A program made the translations under genes and the position numbers. DNA of 64,000 bases, from positions 5,648,198 through 5,712,197 of the forward strand of contig NC_089739.1 in assembly GCF_035083965.1 (NCBI RefSeq). Direction: 5' to 3'. Shown here one piece after another: positions 26,201-38,427 of this stretch. The notes beneath the pieces were generated by a model that ran no database searches, had not been told where the DNA came from, and saw only the letters and a program-made list of their open reading frames with translations. How positions within the stretch are numbered: position 1 is the first letter of the stretch; every line of letters starts with the position of its first letter. This stretch comes from Branchiostoma lanceolatum (Eukaryota > Chordata > Leptocardii > Amphioxiformes > Branchiostomatidae).

Positions 26201-28490
26201 CCTATTTTTAATCAAATGGTTCAACAATGTCTTAAATAACTATTCTAAGTTAAGAATAAATCTTACAGTGACATGTACTTACTATTATTTCCTCATACTG
26301 TATACAAAGTACAAACAACTAGTAGAAAGGTAAAAATCTTTTGGAAAGTCGTTTCCTAAAAATTCACAATTAGATACGTCGGGCGATGTTTTTGTGGTTG
26401 GATTTTCAGCGAGGCCCTGACAAAACAAAAAGAGAAAATGACGACAATTTTATAGCCTGGGTACCATCCTTTTATAATACTGGCTCCCATACTCGCTCAC
26501 TAAAAACGTATGGCTAGGAGTATGGTAGCCGCGGAAAACCAACCAAGATGGCGCCCAGGCTAATATTTTCAGTTACAAGACATATGTACAGCCTCATTAC
26601 CCCTAAGGGTACCTACTGGCTGAGCTTCAAGGTGAATATAATACTTTCATGACATGTCCCGACTAAAATACTCTCAAATTCGCTGTCGTAGACCTATCGC
26701 ACGACCTATGTGACCACTTTCAAATGTTTTTGTTTTCAAAATGTAATTGTATGAAATGTTGCAATTGCAACAGCTTAAGTTTGTACAATTCTTCTACGAC
26801 ATGTCCCAACTAGAATACCCCCAAAGTCGCTGTCGTATAGACGTATCGCACGGCTGATGTGACCACTTTCACATCTGCATTTTCTGTCAAATTTATTTCT
26901 AAATCTATTCATTTGCAATTGCAACTATTCCTTTGATGAATAAATCTTGTTGAAAATAATAGGTTAAATTCAATATCAATCTAATTCAGATATTCATTGA
27001 GAGAGAAATCTAAAAGTAAAACACAAGAAAAAATAGGTTACCTCATTTTTCACTTGTTAGGTTAAAGTTGAAGTTAAACATTTGAGTATCACATGGTTGA
27101 CAAAAACAGGAAATCGTCAATGGTTTCCAGAAAGACTTGTGACAGGAAGTTCTCAATGACAATGCGACAAGGAAAATAAACAGACGATTCAGGAAGCCTG
27201 ATTTTCGACGAAAACACGAAAACCCTTCCCAAATAATCTTTACGAAAAAAAATGAAAAAAAATGCGAAAAAAAGATAATAACAACAAATTTATGATGAAA
27301 AAATAACTAAAACTTGAGTTCATCTGTGTCAAGCAATAACGTGAACATTACACAAAATTATAACACAAATGGGTGTTATATATGAAATCGTAGTTACAAC
27401 GTGTGAATCATTTTAATTTGAAAAGTGATACAATAGACACAATGACATCAGCTATTCATGTTGAATGTTAAACATTTAAAGCAATATCTATATGTAATCC
27501 AAATTATTATTTTTTGTTTCTGTACAGTTAAACTGTAAGAATTATGATCAAAGACAGTTGCGGTACGTTGTAGGTTCTGAGAAATAGCCAACTTGCAATT
27601 GAAATGCCTATCACTTTGAAAACTCAATTCGTATATGTTGACACAGGAGTCGTATATGTTAAAAATGCACCAGATACGTTTTAGATATCTTAAACACATA
27701 ACGTTATACCTAGTCACTTTTCTCTTTTTCGAATCAAACACAGAAAAACACCATTTTAAAGCATTCGTAGAGCAAGTGATTTCTTTTAGAGACCTACAAA
27801 TTTGAAAGAATTAGCACAATTTTCTTTTTCATTTTCCAAATGTAAGACCCCCAAGTGTCATACAACATATGTTGATGTTAGTATGTACGGGTGTAATGAA
27901 CTTGAAATTTGAACTAGAAAAATATATTTGTAGACATACAGATTCCTACTGAGACAATGTCCTTTAATATGTTAAGTTTAACGCTACAAATATCGTCTTG
28001 AATTACCATTTTGATCCTTCACATGGAAGCCACAAGGTGTTAGGATTGCAAAAATACATGTCATAGCCTGTTTTCTCCGATGATGACTATACAAATGTCT
28101 TTTCCTGTATACTTTTATCCCCAGTTCAGTCTTAACAAGAACAACCTTTAAACCCTATTGTTGACGCGACAAATCTAATCTCTGGTTAAAATCTGATTTC
28201 TCATTTGAACTCTGCAACGTTCTTTGAATTGTGGTGATGACCAAAATACATATAAATAGCCAGATTTGGTCTTTTGTGACTGTAGAAATGAATTTTTCTG
28301 TAACCTATCCTTGTGTATAATTCCGGCGTCAAAGATAGCCGCCATTTTCTTTTTAGGAAGAAATTTCAGCACAATATTTGACCATGTAAACGAGTATGAT
28401 TCGCATAAAAGAATGTTAAAACAAGTTATGAAGTTTTTTTGTTAGAGAAAGGCCGCTTTATCGAAATAAAAACATTTTCGTATACAAAAT
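23221..28490. other. Long non-coding stretch
   Basis: No coding exon is supported. Around 24,400-25,400 the sequence is less AT-rich and contains three TGACTCA or near-TGACTCA sites (about 25,079, 25,096 and 25,349), which match the AP-1 motif. At about 25,764-25,952 a minus-strand open segment ends in a good donor (ttg|gtaagc, near 25,782) and might be a 5' non-coding exon. Phrases near 26,450-26,570 (cctgggtaccatcc ... ggcgcccaggcta) look like an interspersed repeat. Confidence 0.45.
26651..26890. repeat. Direct duplication, period about 147 bp
   Basis: The block beginning gacatgtcccgactaaaatac and ending tgtgaccactttcaaatg (about 26,651-26,730) recurs with changes at about 26,798-26,880. 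It is two copies of one local tandem duplication. Confidence 0.8.
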
Positions 28491-28494
28491 ATTC

Positions 28495-29100
28495 ATCCAA
28501 TAAAAAAATACATTATGGATGTAAGATATTTCGTTGTATGTGTACTTGCTAGCTGTAGAACGCTATATTGTACTTCTTTCAGCGCAGGTGGGTTTGATAA
28601 AACAGAATATATCTATGATGTTTTGTTGTTCCCAACCCCTTAACACGGCTTTTCCGTGTTAAACATGTCTGTTGTTTAAGAGTGTTAGCTTTCATTCCTG
28701 AAAAAAATGCAATAGATGCAAGCTATTGTGTTGGATGTGTACTTGCTAGATATAGAGCGTTAGATTGTATTTCTTTCAGCACGGGTGGGTTTTAATAGAA
28801 TAAACCTATAATTATGGAATTTTCTTGTTCCAACCCCTTAATACGGCTTTTCCGTTTGAAGCATGTCTATTGTTAAGGGTGTTTGATAGCCTTTATCCAA
28901 GAAAAAGAATGCATTAGATGCAAGCTAGTGTCTTGTTAGCTACAGAACGTTACATTGCACAGTAATCTTTCAGCGCAGGTGGATTGGTTAAAACAGAATA
29001 TACCTCTGACATTCTGTTCTTCCCACTAGTACCCCCTTAACATGGCTTTCCTGTGTCGCATCCTTCGTGTCTATTGTTCAGGGTGTTAGCTTCCCTTTTT
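28495..29100. repeat. Tandem array A, three copies of about 195 bp
   Basis: Each unit carries gtacttgctag, then tttcagcgcaggtgggtt, then aaaacagaatata, then aaccccttaacacggcttttccgt. The acttgctag-type block lies at about 28,543, 28,741 and 28,932, giving spacings near 198 and 191 bp. It abuts a different array that starts near 29,205. Confidence 0.85.
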
Positions 29101-29204
29101 TTCGTCCATTTTGCAAAATGAAAGGGATAAGGGACAGCTGGCGGAAGTATCCAATACCAGACTGTGAGTCACCGCGTGGTGGGGTAAAGCTGGAATTTTC
29201 CACG

Positions 29205-30280
29205 GCCTTTGTTAAAAACTGTGTCAAAGACAAAACGTGATTTTTTTTCAGGCGTAGCTATTTGTCTCATTTATTTAGTTTAAAAATTGAAGTCTTTACG
29301 CTAAAACACAATTACTTGTTGTATTATTGTTACAATCGCTAGTGAATAACAATGAGCAAACATTTTTTTTCAAGACTGTGTGAAAGATAATTAAGCGTGA
29401 TCTTTTACAGGCGTAGTTATTCATCTCATTTATTTTAGTTCAAAAATTTACGTACTTCAGCCAAAGCACATTCACCTGTGGTAACATTGGTAAAATCGCG
29501 TGAAGAAGTACTAGTATTCATATATTAACCTCCTGCTAGTGAACAAAATTAACCAACACCTTTGTTTAAAACTGTGTCAAAAATAAAGCGTGATTTTTTT
29601 ATAGGCATAGCTATTTATCTCATTTCTTTTAGTTCAAAAATTCAAGTATTTCAACCAAAGCACATTTACCTGTGGTAATATTGACAAAATCGCATGTAGA
29701 AGTATTCATATATTGAGTCCTACTAGTGAAAAAAATGAGCAAACACATTTGTTCATAACTGTGCCAAAGATAAAGAGTGATTTTTACAGACGTAGCTATT
29801 TTTCTTTCTTTTTTTTTAGTTCAAAAAGTATTTCATCTAAAGTACATGAACATGTTGTAACATTGGCAAAACCGCGTGTAGAAGTATTCATATTTTAGTC
29901 CTACTAGTAAAAAAAATGACAAGACACCTTTGTTCAAAACTATGTCAATGATCAAGCGGGATTTTTTTTTCAGGCGTGGCTATCTGAGCTCTTGTCGTTC
30001 AAAAATTAAAGTTTTTCAGCTAAAACACATTTACCTACACATTGCGTGTATAAGTAGTCATATATCAACCTCATGCTAGGGAAACACCTTTGTTTAAAAC
30101 TGTGTCAAAGATAAAGCGTGATTTTTTACAGACGAAGCTATTTCTCTCATTTCTTTTAGTTAAAAAAATCAAAGTATTTCAGTCAAAGTATATTTTACTT
30201 GTGGTAACATTGGCACAATCCTGTGTAGAAGTATTCATTTATTATCGTGCTGCTACTGAAAAAATGAGCAATTTGTATAC
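29205..30280. repeat. Tandem array B, six copies of about 157-195 bp
   Basis: Each unit has aaaactgtgtcaaagataaagcgtg-like text, a T-tract, caggcgtagctattt, tttagttcaaaaatt, and aaagcacatttacctgtgg followed by gtagaagtattcatata. The gtgtcaa block lies at about 29,221, 29,378, 29,573, 29,761, 29,943 and 30,102. Open frames at 29,713-29,898 and 30,090-30,335 are the same repeat frame and are not genes. Confidence 0.88.
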
Positions 30281-30508
30281 ACATGTACAAGAAAGCGAGA
30301 AGCCATACCTATATCTTAACCAGTTTCACGAATAATTTGGTATGTTATTCTTCACAAGGCGACCTCTACGTTTAAGCACCGGGTATAAAGGTGCAAGAAA
30401 TGTAAAGGCCTTTTAAAAGGATAATTGAACCCTCTGAAATTGTCTTTATCATTAACATATCCATTCAGAGGTTTGGTATAAAAACCTAGTTCTACCAGAT
30501 CTGTCCTT

Positions 30509-30552
30509 AGTCACTGACGAAAGACAGCGGATGCTATCTGAAACGTCTGACT
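30509..30552 (+). ncRNA. Hammerhead-ribozyme-like motif (minimal type I)
   Basis: The conserved core CTGACGA (30,514-30,520) matches the family consensus C-U-G-A-N-G-A. It is followed by a stem II hairpin (agacagc, loop ggat, gctatct; one mismatch) and then GAAA (30,540-30,543), a two-base CG, and the cleavage-type sequence ending GTC (to 30,547). The flanks AGTCA (30,509-30,513) and TGACT (30,548-30,552) are complementary and would form stem I. Stem III is reduced to the palindrome ACGT, as in minimal hammerheads of Penelope-like elements that work as dimers. One extra A at 30,521 weakens the fit, so this may be a decayed copy. Confidence 0.5.
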
Positions 30553-33500
30553 GTTTCAAAATTTTATCCAGTTGCTTGAGTAACTATTTTGGCGTATCTT
30601 ATTACCTGGATGTCTAACCTTCATCAACGTGTTAATGCCTTCTTTTGTTAAAATCTCCGTAAATATGGCGACGTTTGCCAGTTGAAATTTGAAAATTTTC
30701 CTTTGCTTTGTTACTGTTTCACTAACTTTGTGTTTTGCCGATAAAATCCCGGCTGCTATAATATTTAAGATTGAATGGAATTCTAAATGTAGAAAATTAA
30801 ACAATTGTATGGATACAATGGAATGCTAAACATATAGTTTTCAATTCAATTCTTTATCGAATGTGATATTGTACATTCGATTAGTTTCTTGCGATTGTGA
30901 ATTATCTTGAATTGGATTGACATATCGTCGTATTTCAGCCTTGTTGATAAGTTTTGTTCCTTTATGTAACTGAATTTTAGAATATACTTTAACAATAAAA
31001 TCGCTTCTTTGGTTCTTTTTCATCAAGAACAAAAAATGGTCTTGGTGGTTTACAACATAAACGAATCAAAACTTGTTTTGCCGATTGGCCGTTCACTAAA
31101 ATGACAGTATCCTATCTTTAGTACAGTAGTCAACACTAAATGCCAAACATGCAAAACATCCGCGTGTTTAAATACACGCAATGCGACCACCAACGAATTT
31201 CTGTCCATGATACGAGTGAAATATTTGCTCCTTACAATATGGCATTTTGTATACTGTTCAGATATGTGTTTACATACACACAAAGCTACATGATAAGAAA
31301 ATACTTGATATCCAAGAAAACTACCATTCATGTATACACAGAAGTAGATAATGCACAACGGATTAGTGGGAAATGAAATACATTTCATTTGTAAATGTCC
31401 TTATTATGAGGATGAAAGCTTTTTGAAACAATTCAAGCAATCTTCCCGAGATTTCACCCTCTACAAAACCTAAGGAAAAACTTTGACTACAATCGCAAAA
31501 CCTATTTATCACTAAAAACGTGGGACTTTTTATTAGCCACTGCCTAAAAAAAAATCAAACCCCAGTGATGTACGTAGAAATAGCAGACAGATCCATAAAG
31601 ACAAGACAATTTTACCATCGTATCTGTCATGTCTGTGTCACAGTGTCCCTTAAGCTTTACAGATTTGGGCATGGGTATGTGGATAAACACTGTCTAAATC
31701 GTCGTCTACATAGTGCGCATTTAGTTAGTTTGATTTTTTCTTGATCAACAAGAACATTAAAAGGTACAAATCACAGTGGTAGCAGACAAAGTAAAAATCA
31801 AAGCTAACAATGACCAATGAAAGAACAGTAGTAACATTACAGTATTAAAGTTTGGTTGGGCAAGCCGGGATGAAAGAGAAATCGAAAAAAAACGTCATAT
31901 CTAGAGTTGTGTATGTAAATTGTATACATGTGCTAGTGTTGAGCGGTTCATACGTAAGAAAATGCAGTGAAAATGAAAGCGTTTAGTATTGACAGTATAT
32001 TTGGGGTTGAAAAAGAATTATGTTAGTTTTTGGGACAAGTAAAGGTTAACTGAGTAGTAGGTTGGAACGGGCTTTTTCAGATAAATTCTTCAAATACACC
32101 CTACCATGTTCTGTGGTATATTGCAGGGAAGGTTCGCTATCTGCTGGATTTCGATTCATAGTATGTTACTAATATCAAGAAGCATTTTGTTGTCTTTTAT
32201 CAGTTTGTCCAAGGAGGTTTAAATCAAAACCGCCTTGGTTTGTCATTGTTATTGATAGATTGATTGATTGTATCTGTTCTTTTAATTCATCTGAGAATTA
32301 TTTCATTAGTATTGTGAGTAGTATTCGTTACGTTTAGAGTAAGGGGGCTTAGCATACGGACACGAATAGACGTAAAACAACTCGAATATTCGTTTATCAA
32401 GGTAAGACATCCAGGTAAACAATATACAAAGACACTTCCAACCGTATAGAATTAAATCTCCGGATTTTATCCAGTAGTAGAGTTTGAATTGTCTTTATGT
32501 AACTCGAATATTCTCTTCTAAATCTTCGATAGTATTTTCCCCTGTGAACTAATGTTAACGTAGCTTCCGGCATTACGGAAAAAGTGGAGGACTTGTATTT
32601 TAAAACACCAGTCCTAAGGTCTATAGCTAATACTTATGGGGCTTGAAAAAAAAACTAGTCTAATATGTCAGGACTCTTAATGCATGGGCCACAATGTGAT
32701 AAATAATAATCTTTACAAAAGTGAACATTTGAACATTGTTTACACTTATAGCGTGGCTGTAATTTTTGACACTGAGTAAATTTTATGTAAGCTACAATTG
32801 GAATCTAGTATAGTTCTAGTTCTATCTTTTATGACCACTGTATATTCCGTGTCAGGCAAATGCAGCAGGCTTATGAATTATGCCCGACCTTTTAACAAGG
32901 TCCTAAGTCCGGTCAAAGATATAACCTGAGCTATTTTTGTACTCTGTGTGTGGCACCTGTCACACAAAGGGCATAGTCCACACCATACTAAGTACGCTAG
33001 CGCTGGCTGAAAAAAAGTACAGTTTCGTCAAATAGGAAGAAAAATTTGCCAGGAGAATTTGGTCAGCACAGGGCTTCGCTTGCCCCCTGAGTTACCGAGA
33101 AGAGATGTTGCCCCAACCGCGGGCGCTCTTGATGAATTTTACTGTCCACAACGCCTTAGGAAGGCCCGGTTGAGGTTATATAGGGGGCAGAATATTCTCC
33201 AAAAATGTGTTTACAAAATGGCGATATTCAAGCACTATAATGTACAAATCATTGTATTTCTAATGAATGTATAATGTCTCAAGTGTGGTACTTGGACAAG
33301 AAATACTGCTAGAATATAGATTTAGAATAACTCGAAATGTCGTATGAGAAATTGACAAAAGAAAACGGTGCCCTCCCCGACCCCCAATAAAAGTCTACAT
33401 AAACTTAGTACAATACTAGTTTATAAAAGAGCTTCCGCGAGTAGATGTACGTGTGCATACACTCTAAACACATGTTTTAGTAAGGCCTACTTCCCTATTG

Positions 33501-33790
33501 AGGGAATATGTAACCTACGGGTGGTAAAGTCGGCAAAATGCCATACTTAAAAGGGGGAGGGGGCAAATATTACACCCGTATTACATACTGAAATTTGTTG
33601 GTGGTCACATCGTTCGTGTAATAGCTAAAACATTTGGGGAATGAAAGGACAAAATTTGATATTTTACGTGAACCTTTTTAGGCATAAAGCCTGACTAATG
33701 TAAATGTTGTACTGGTCATCTAAATTGGCGAAGTATTTAGACGGCTGTTCGCCCGTTGTTAACTCATCCGTGTCATAACATTTCAAGCGT
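30553..33790. other. Non-coding stretch
   Basis: The phrase ctggatgtctaaccttcat just after the hammerhead-like motif (about 30,607) recurs at about 50,037 and suggests a dispersed repeat family. A hairpin of ccaaggaggttt and its complement lies at about 32,213-32,243. The open frame at about 33,059-33,274 has a GC-rich start (LRLPPELPRRDVAP) but no splice sites or family match; it is left uncalled. Confidence 0.45.
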
Positions 33791-33794
33791 AATA

Positions 33795-34020
33795 CAAAAT
33801 ATTAGGACGTAAGGGTAACATCTACAAACAAAATTCCACCAGGGTACATAATTCCGCCACCCAGAAAAGACACTTTCAAACAGATTTCCAACCCAACTTC
33901 TCCCAGTATAATGCACTCCTGTATATCTAAACTAGTACTGTGCATACCTGGGGGGTGCTGCACTGGAGATCTCTCAAACGTACTGTTTTTCAAAGTGGCG
34001 GATTTATGTAACCTGACGGA
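33795..34020 (-). repeat. Interspersed repeat, inverted partner of 40,592-40,822
   Basis: The inverse complement of this stretch matches 40,592-40,822 over most of its length. Shared blocks include gccactttgaaaaacagta, gagagatctc, caccccccaggtat, agtgcattatactggg, gagtggcggaattat and aagatgttac. The copies differ by substitutions and small indels. No open frame is shared, so this is a non-coding element of about 225 bp. Confidence 0.75.
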
Positions 34021-34279
34021 TTAATGTTAATGGGGGTTACTATCTGAACAAAAACGAACCGACTTCACGTAATGCGAATTTAGATACCTACATGATGTAA
34101 CACGTGTAAATCTATACTTTGACCTCCAAATACAGCCGTAAGGTCGCTAAAAGAAGTGTTAAGTTGACCGAGCGAACGTTTCAGATAAAATCATGGTAAA
34201 AATTACATAATTCAGAAACTTAACCTCACGACAAGCATAAAAATTGGTCCTTATTTAATTTCTTACCCGTTTTCCAGCG

Positions 34280-34690
34280 CAGATCATGAGGAAGTAATGG
34301 CGGAAATGCGGGGCGTAGTCGGGGTCTGAAAATATATTTCCTGTCTCGCGTTGGGTTCTAAAAGCCGCTCGCTATGTCACCGGCGAAATATCTCCACCGC
34401 CCACGGTGACTAGCTCCAGTGTCGCCGCCGCATTTTCTTCCTCCTGTGCCCGGCTTTTGGCTAAGGTAAGACACCGTTTTTTAGTTCTAAGACTTCGAGA
34501 GTAAAGGCGGCTTATTTGTAAGAAAAACAAGGAGTGGTCTGTCGGAAATGAAAAGGGAGCGGCTTTGATAAAAGACAATGACCACAGGGTGGACCTGGAG
34601 CAAAATTCAAACACTTCAACAAACCCGCCCTTTCTAGTGACGTCATTGGACATCCGGTGACGTCATTACCTGGCGACAGCCAATCAGGGA
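34280..34690. promoter_or_regulatory. Promoter-like module with paired CREs, ETS and CCAAT sites
   Basis: Two full TGACGTCA sites (34,638-34,645 and 34,658-34,665) are exactly 20 bp apart, with an ETS-like CATCCGG between them and a CCAAT box at 34,680-34,684. Further ETS/YY1-like text (aggaagtaatggcggaaatg) lies at about 34,289-34,308. Consensus splice donors occur on both strands nearby: plus strand gctaag|gtaaga near 34,465 and minus strand aacgg|gtaaga near 34,267. The module could start a minus-strand transcript, a plus-strand transcript, or both. Which gene it serves is inference. Confidence 0.5.
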
Positions 34691-35084
34691 AAAGAGATAG
34701 TGTGCACTTGAGGGGGTGGCTCGAGCTTTTTTGTTGGGGGGGTTCATCTGAAGATGTTGGTATACGTGTCTTTGAGGACGTTTACTTTCACTGAGTCATC
34801 CTCAGATGACCTTTTGAAAGATCGCGAGGTATCTGTGAGATCTTATTCGGTTCAGCGATTTCTTGACTCATAGCGGTCCTTGAAAATGCTTAGCTAGGGG
34901 ATGGTACACTTTAAACAACATATGAGGGAAGGGACTATTAAGGGAAGGTACAAAGGAAAAGAATTAACACTTCATCTTAAACTTTTATCATTCAAAAGTC
35001 CCTATAGTAATCCTTTAGAAGTAAGAATAACTCTGTTTTATTTTATATGATGATGATGATGATTTTATCAAACGTGTTTTGAGC

Positions 35085-35415
35085 ATTCACTTGCTGGACC
35101 CCTTGGTACATAGTGTCAGGTCCCGAATCTTGACAAACGTTGTAATTTTCTACGACCTAAGTTGGGCCCGTTCCCAACGTCCGCTAGCCGCCAGCTAACA
35201 AGGTTGGTCTCCAGGCTAGAATTAAGATACACATGTACCTCCATTAAAAGAGGTGTTTTGACCGAGCGATTGTTTCGCATGCATAATAGAATCATTTCGA
35301 AAGTCACATCATTCATATAACCTTTAACCGTGCTTTAAATCTACACTTGCTGGACCCCCCTTGATACATAGTGGAAGGTCCCCAATCTTGATAAATGTTG
35401 TCATTTTCTAGCTAT
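35085..35415. repeat. Direct duplication, about 255 bp apart
   Basis: The block cacttgctggacccc..ttg.tacatagtg..aggtccc.aatcttga.aaa.gttgt occurs at about 35,088-35,150 and again at about 35,343-35,405. The intervening part also resembles text at about 34,110-34,230 (ttgaccgagcga.cgtttc). These are old local duplications without coding content. Confidence 0.7.
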
Positions 35416-38200
35416 TTATTGACACCGGACGAACGCGCCAGATATGTCCGAAAATACCGTCCGTGGGTAAAACGGTCGTGAGAAACATACCGACGAGAAT
35501 AGACACAACTCCTGGGGTCTGACGGTCACATATTCGCTGTACGGTAGATTTACAACAGAAAATTATTTTAAGTGACATTGGGGCAAATTTCAGCTGTACG
35601 ATTGCCCACAAGTACAGGTGTATTTTTTTCTGTTTTTTTTTTCTGGCTGTTTTAGTTTCTGTGTGTAATTCATTTTTCGTCGGTCTTTTTTGTAGGTCTT
35701 TTATTTCGCCCAGAACTGTGTTGTTTTTGTCTTCCTGTAATGTGTAACCTAGTTAAAGATCAAATTAAACGACAAAAATGAGAACGCGACTTTAAAAATG
35801 CACAGACTAGTTGTATGAAGGTGGACTGCCCTTAAGTGAAAACAGGCCTATAGCAAGTTATGGCACTGTGAGAAATGAACAATAGTCAACAACGTTCAGC
35901 CAATACATTGGGGTCAATAGCTTAAAATATTGAATATTTTTACATTGAACTTGTGATGGAATTTGTAATTTTGGTATTTTCGGTGTCGGTAGAAAAGCTA
36001 GTCATTTGAATACCATCGGAAACCAGTTTCGTATCATATATGCAACAAAGCATTGAAACGCTTCTCGGAAAGGTTTTAAAAAAAACAAGGGTTTCGATAA
36101 ATATCCCTGAAAAAAAGTTACTGGATTCGTCCGAATGGACGTTTTAAGTATAATCCTAAGAAAAATCTTTGAGCAGATCCGCAGTGTTTTGACCGAACCC
36201 CAGGTCAAACACCGCACTTCTGCTTGGAGATGACGTCAAGAGGTTATTTGCGGTCAAGCCATGACCGCACCAGAAGACTTACTATAAACTTCCAGACTGG
36301 TATGTAAGAAATGTGCGGATTGGTGGAGAGGTCGCCAGCTCAATGACTTACTCTTGGATACGACCTAGGCACTTTGGGGGAAGGGATGAAAGGTTCAAAT
36401 TTAATGATTCTTAAGACTAGCCAAGTTTTCTTAGAAATAGAATCGTGACATGCAGTAGCCTAGAACTCAAGGCGTTCAGATCAGGCAACAGCAAGTAAAT
36501 TGTAAGGATGACACCAGGACGAGCATTCAAAATTGGAAAATATGTTGTGTTGTAGCCTTGAGCGTACTTGTAGAACTGACATTAGTGAGATAGCCATGGC
36601 TGTAGTTGTAGGAGTGAAACCAGTTCGGCAGTTGTGAGAAGCGACACTAGCGTGGTAGCCTTGAGTGCAGTTCCCGACTTGGTAAGGGAAACCAGTTTAC
36701 CACACCAGTGTACACTGTGTGCACCTCTTGAATACAGGAAGAAAAGACTTATTTGACTGTGATGACATGTTTGGTCGCTTCTTGATACAACATTTATGGT
36801 CTCGTTTTTTTTTTCTTTCACGCATCTAGCTTTTTTTCACGCTCTTGCATTATATTTGGAGTCTAAAAAGGATGCCATTCATAAGGTTTGTTTGCAGCGG
36901 CCTTAGGTTGGTTGAGAAAATAGTGAGTTTCACTCATTTTGTGCAACGTCTAGAACAGAATAGACATATCTTATTCTGGACGTCTCAGTATTTCTTGATT
37001 TTATACACAGTTTGTAGTAAGTCTACTATTCCTTCTTAACTTGTTTATACTATCTTATAGTTCTAAACTTCTAAAGGATTATGGGTAGACCCCCAAAATG
37101 GACTGATTTGCCATGGACTACCCACAGGGCAGCTTGCAGCAGACGAACTTGTAGCAGCGCCGACTAGAGATTCATTTTCATACTGCAGGCTCACGACGAA
37201 AAGGCAAAGTCATGATTGTTCTAGGGCATTCTAGACTCACAAAATGTGACAGTTAAACGTTATATGGATGAGCCTCGAAGTATATATGTCAATACTTCTC
37301 AGATAATGAGGCAGCTATGTGTGTGAACTAAATACGGACGGTCACAGAAATTCCTAACTGAAATCCCGGGACTTATTACACTTTTAATTTTATAGAAAGT
37401 CTTGCCCGACTCTGACAAGTTCAGATTTCTGATGTATCACATTAGTTGCTGCACAACGGGCCCCTCCCCCTTGTCTTAAAATTGTTTTTCTACATATCTA
37501 CTGTCAAAACTGCCCAAGAAGACCACTCAGGGGACGATATTATAATCTGGTGGACTGGTGGTCACTATTCTATATACATGTATAGGATTTTTATGTCAAC
37601 GGGAAAATTTGAGAGAGTCTGAAAGACCATCAAAAAGTGGCCAGGTGATCTTAATGTAAAGATGGCTTGGCTGTAACTTTCCTCTAAATAGCGCAAAATT
37701 TTAATCTAGTAAATCTCACCTGTATCCAGTGCCACCAAGGCCAAGTACACGTGCAGCACAACAAACTCTCTCAGTCTGTCTCATTTTTTGTTTGTGAAAA
37801 AAAATCAGCGTCAAATTCGCCGACCAAATTCATTTCCTTGTACAAGTCAGCGCTTTTCCAGGAAGCACACCGGATATCCCCTAACGGTTCCCCAGTCGTC
37901 TGGCTAGCTCGTTTCCTCTCTTCTTGACTCTTCATTAAAATCCCCTAAAATCATAATAGACTCGTCTTTTCACCAACCATAAGTGTAAGGAATAGTATAT
38001 TCTGTCTACAATTCGGGGAGAAAAAATATATGCATAAAAGATGCCAAATTTCTCAATACCATTCCAAAACCTATAAAATGGCTGATATCAAGATAACGCC
38101 AGAATGAACTTTTAGATCATTTTGATTTGTTAACTGTATTTTGATGGACTACAAATAGTATTTACCTATACAAGAAGTGAAACGGCCTAAGCTATATCCG
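35416..38200. other. Non-coding stretch, no gene seen
   Basis: Open frames are short and lack splice context. A decayed repeat (about 36,560-36,700) contains recurring phrases with gtagccttgag and gtagaactgacattagtg. No exon is supported. Confidence 0.45.
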
Positions 38201-38214
38201 GGTGGTTGGGAAAT

Positions 38215-38427
38215 CCCTTACGTCACCGGAAGCAGGTGCCTGCGTCATAGGTGATCCCGTCTTCGCAGTAGGTAATTGCTTTGGCCTTTGTTGTTGCGTG
38301 TCCACGATACAGCCAGCGTCACGTAAAGCGTTTTCGGCTCAACAAAGCGTATTGTTCCTTTGTGTGCGCTTCAGACTTGCTAAGACCTAACTCTAGAAGG
38401 TTCGGGGTACGATTTCAACCGGAGAAG
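38215..38427 (+). promoter_or_regulatory. Promoter and putative 5' non-coding exon of the 40.9-kb gene
   Basis: TTACGTCA (38,218-38,225) directly joins an ETS-type ACCGGAAGC (38,225-38,233), and TGCGTCA follows at 38,241. This CRE-ETS composite is typical of housekeeping-type promoters. About 190 bp downstream the sequence ends in a consensus donor, gagaag|gtgaga (exon end 38,427). The next good acceptor on this strand that leads into coding sequence is at 40,878, upstream of the ATG at 40,901, so this segment is the best candidate for the first exon of that gene. The pairing is inferred, not observed. Confidence 0.5.
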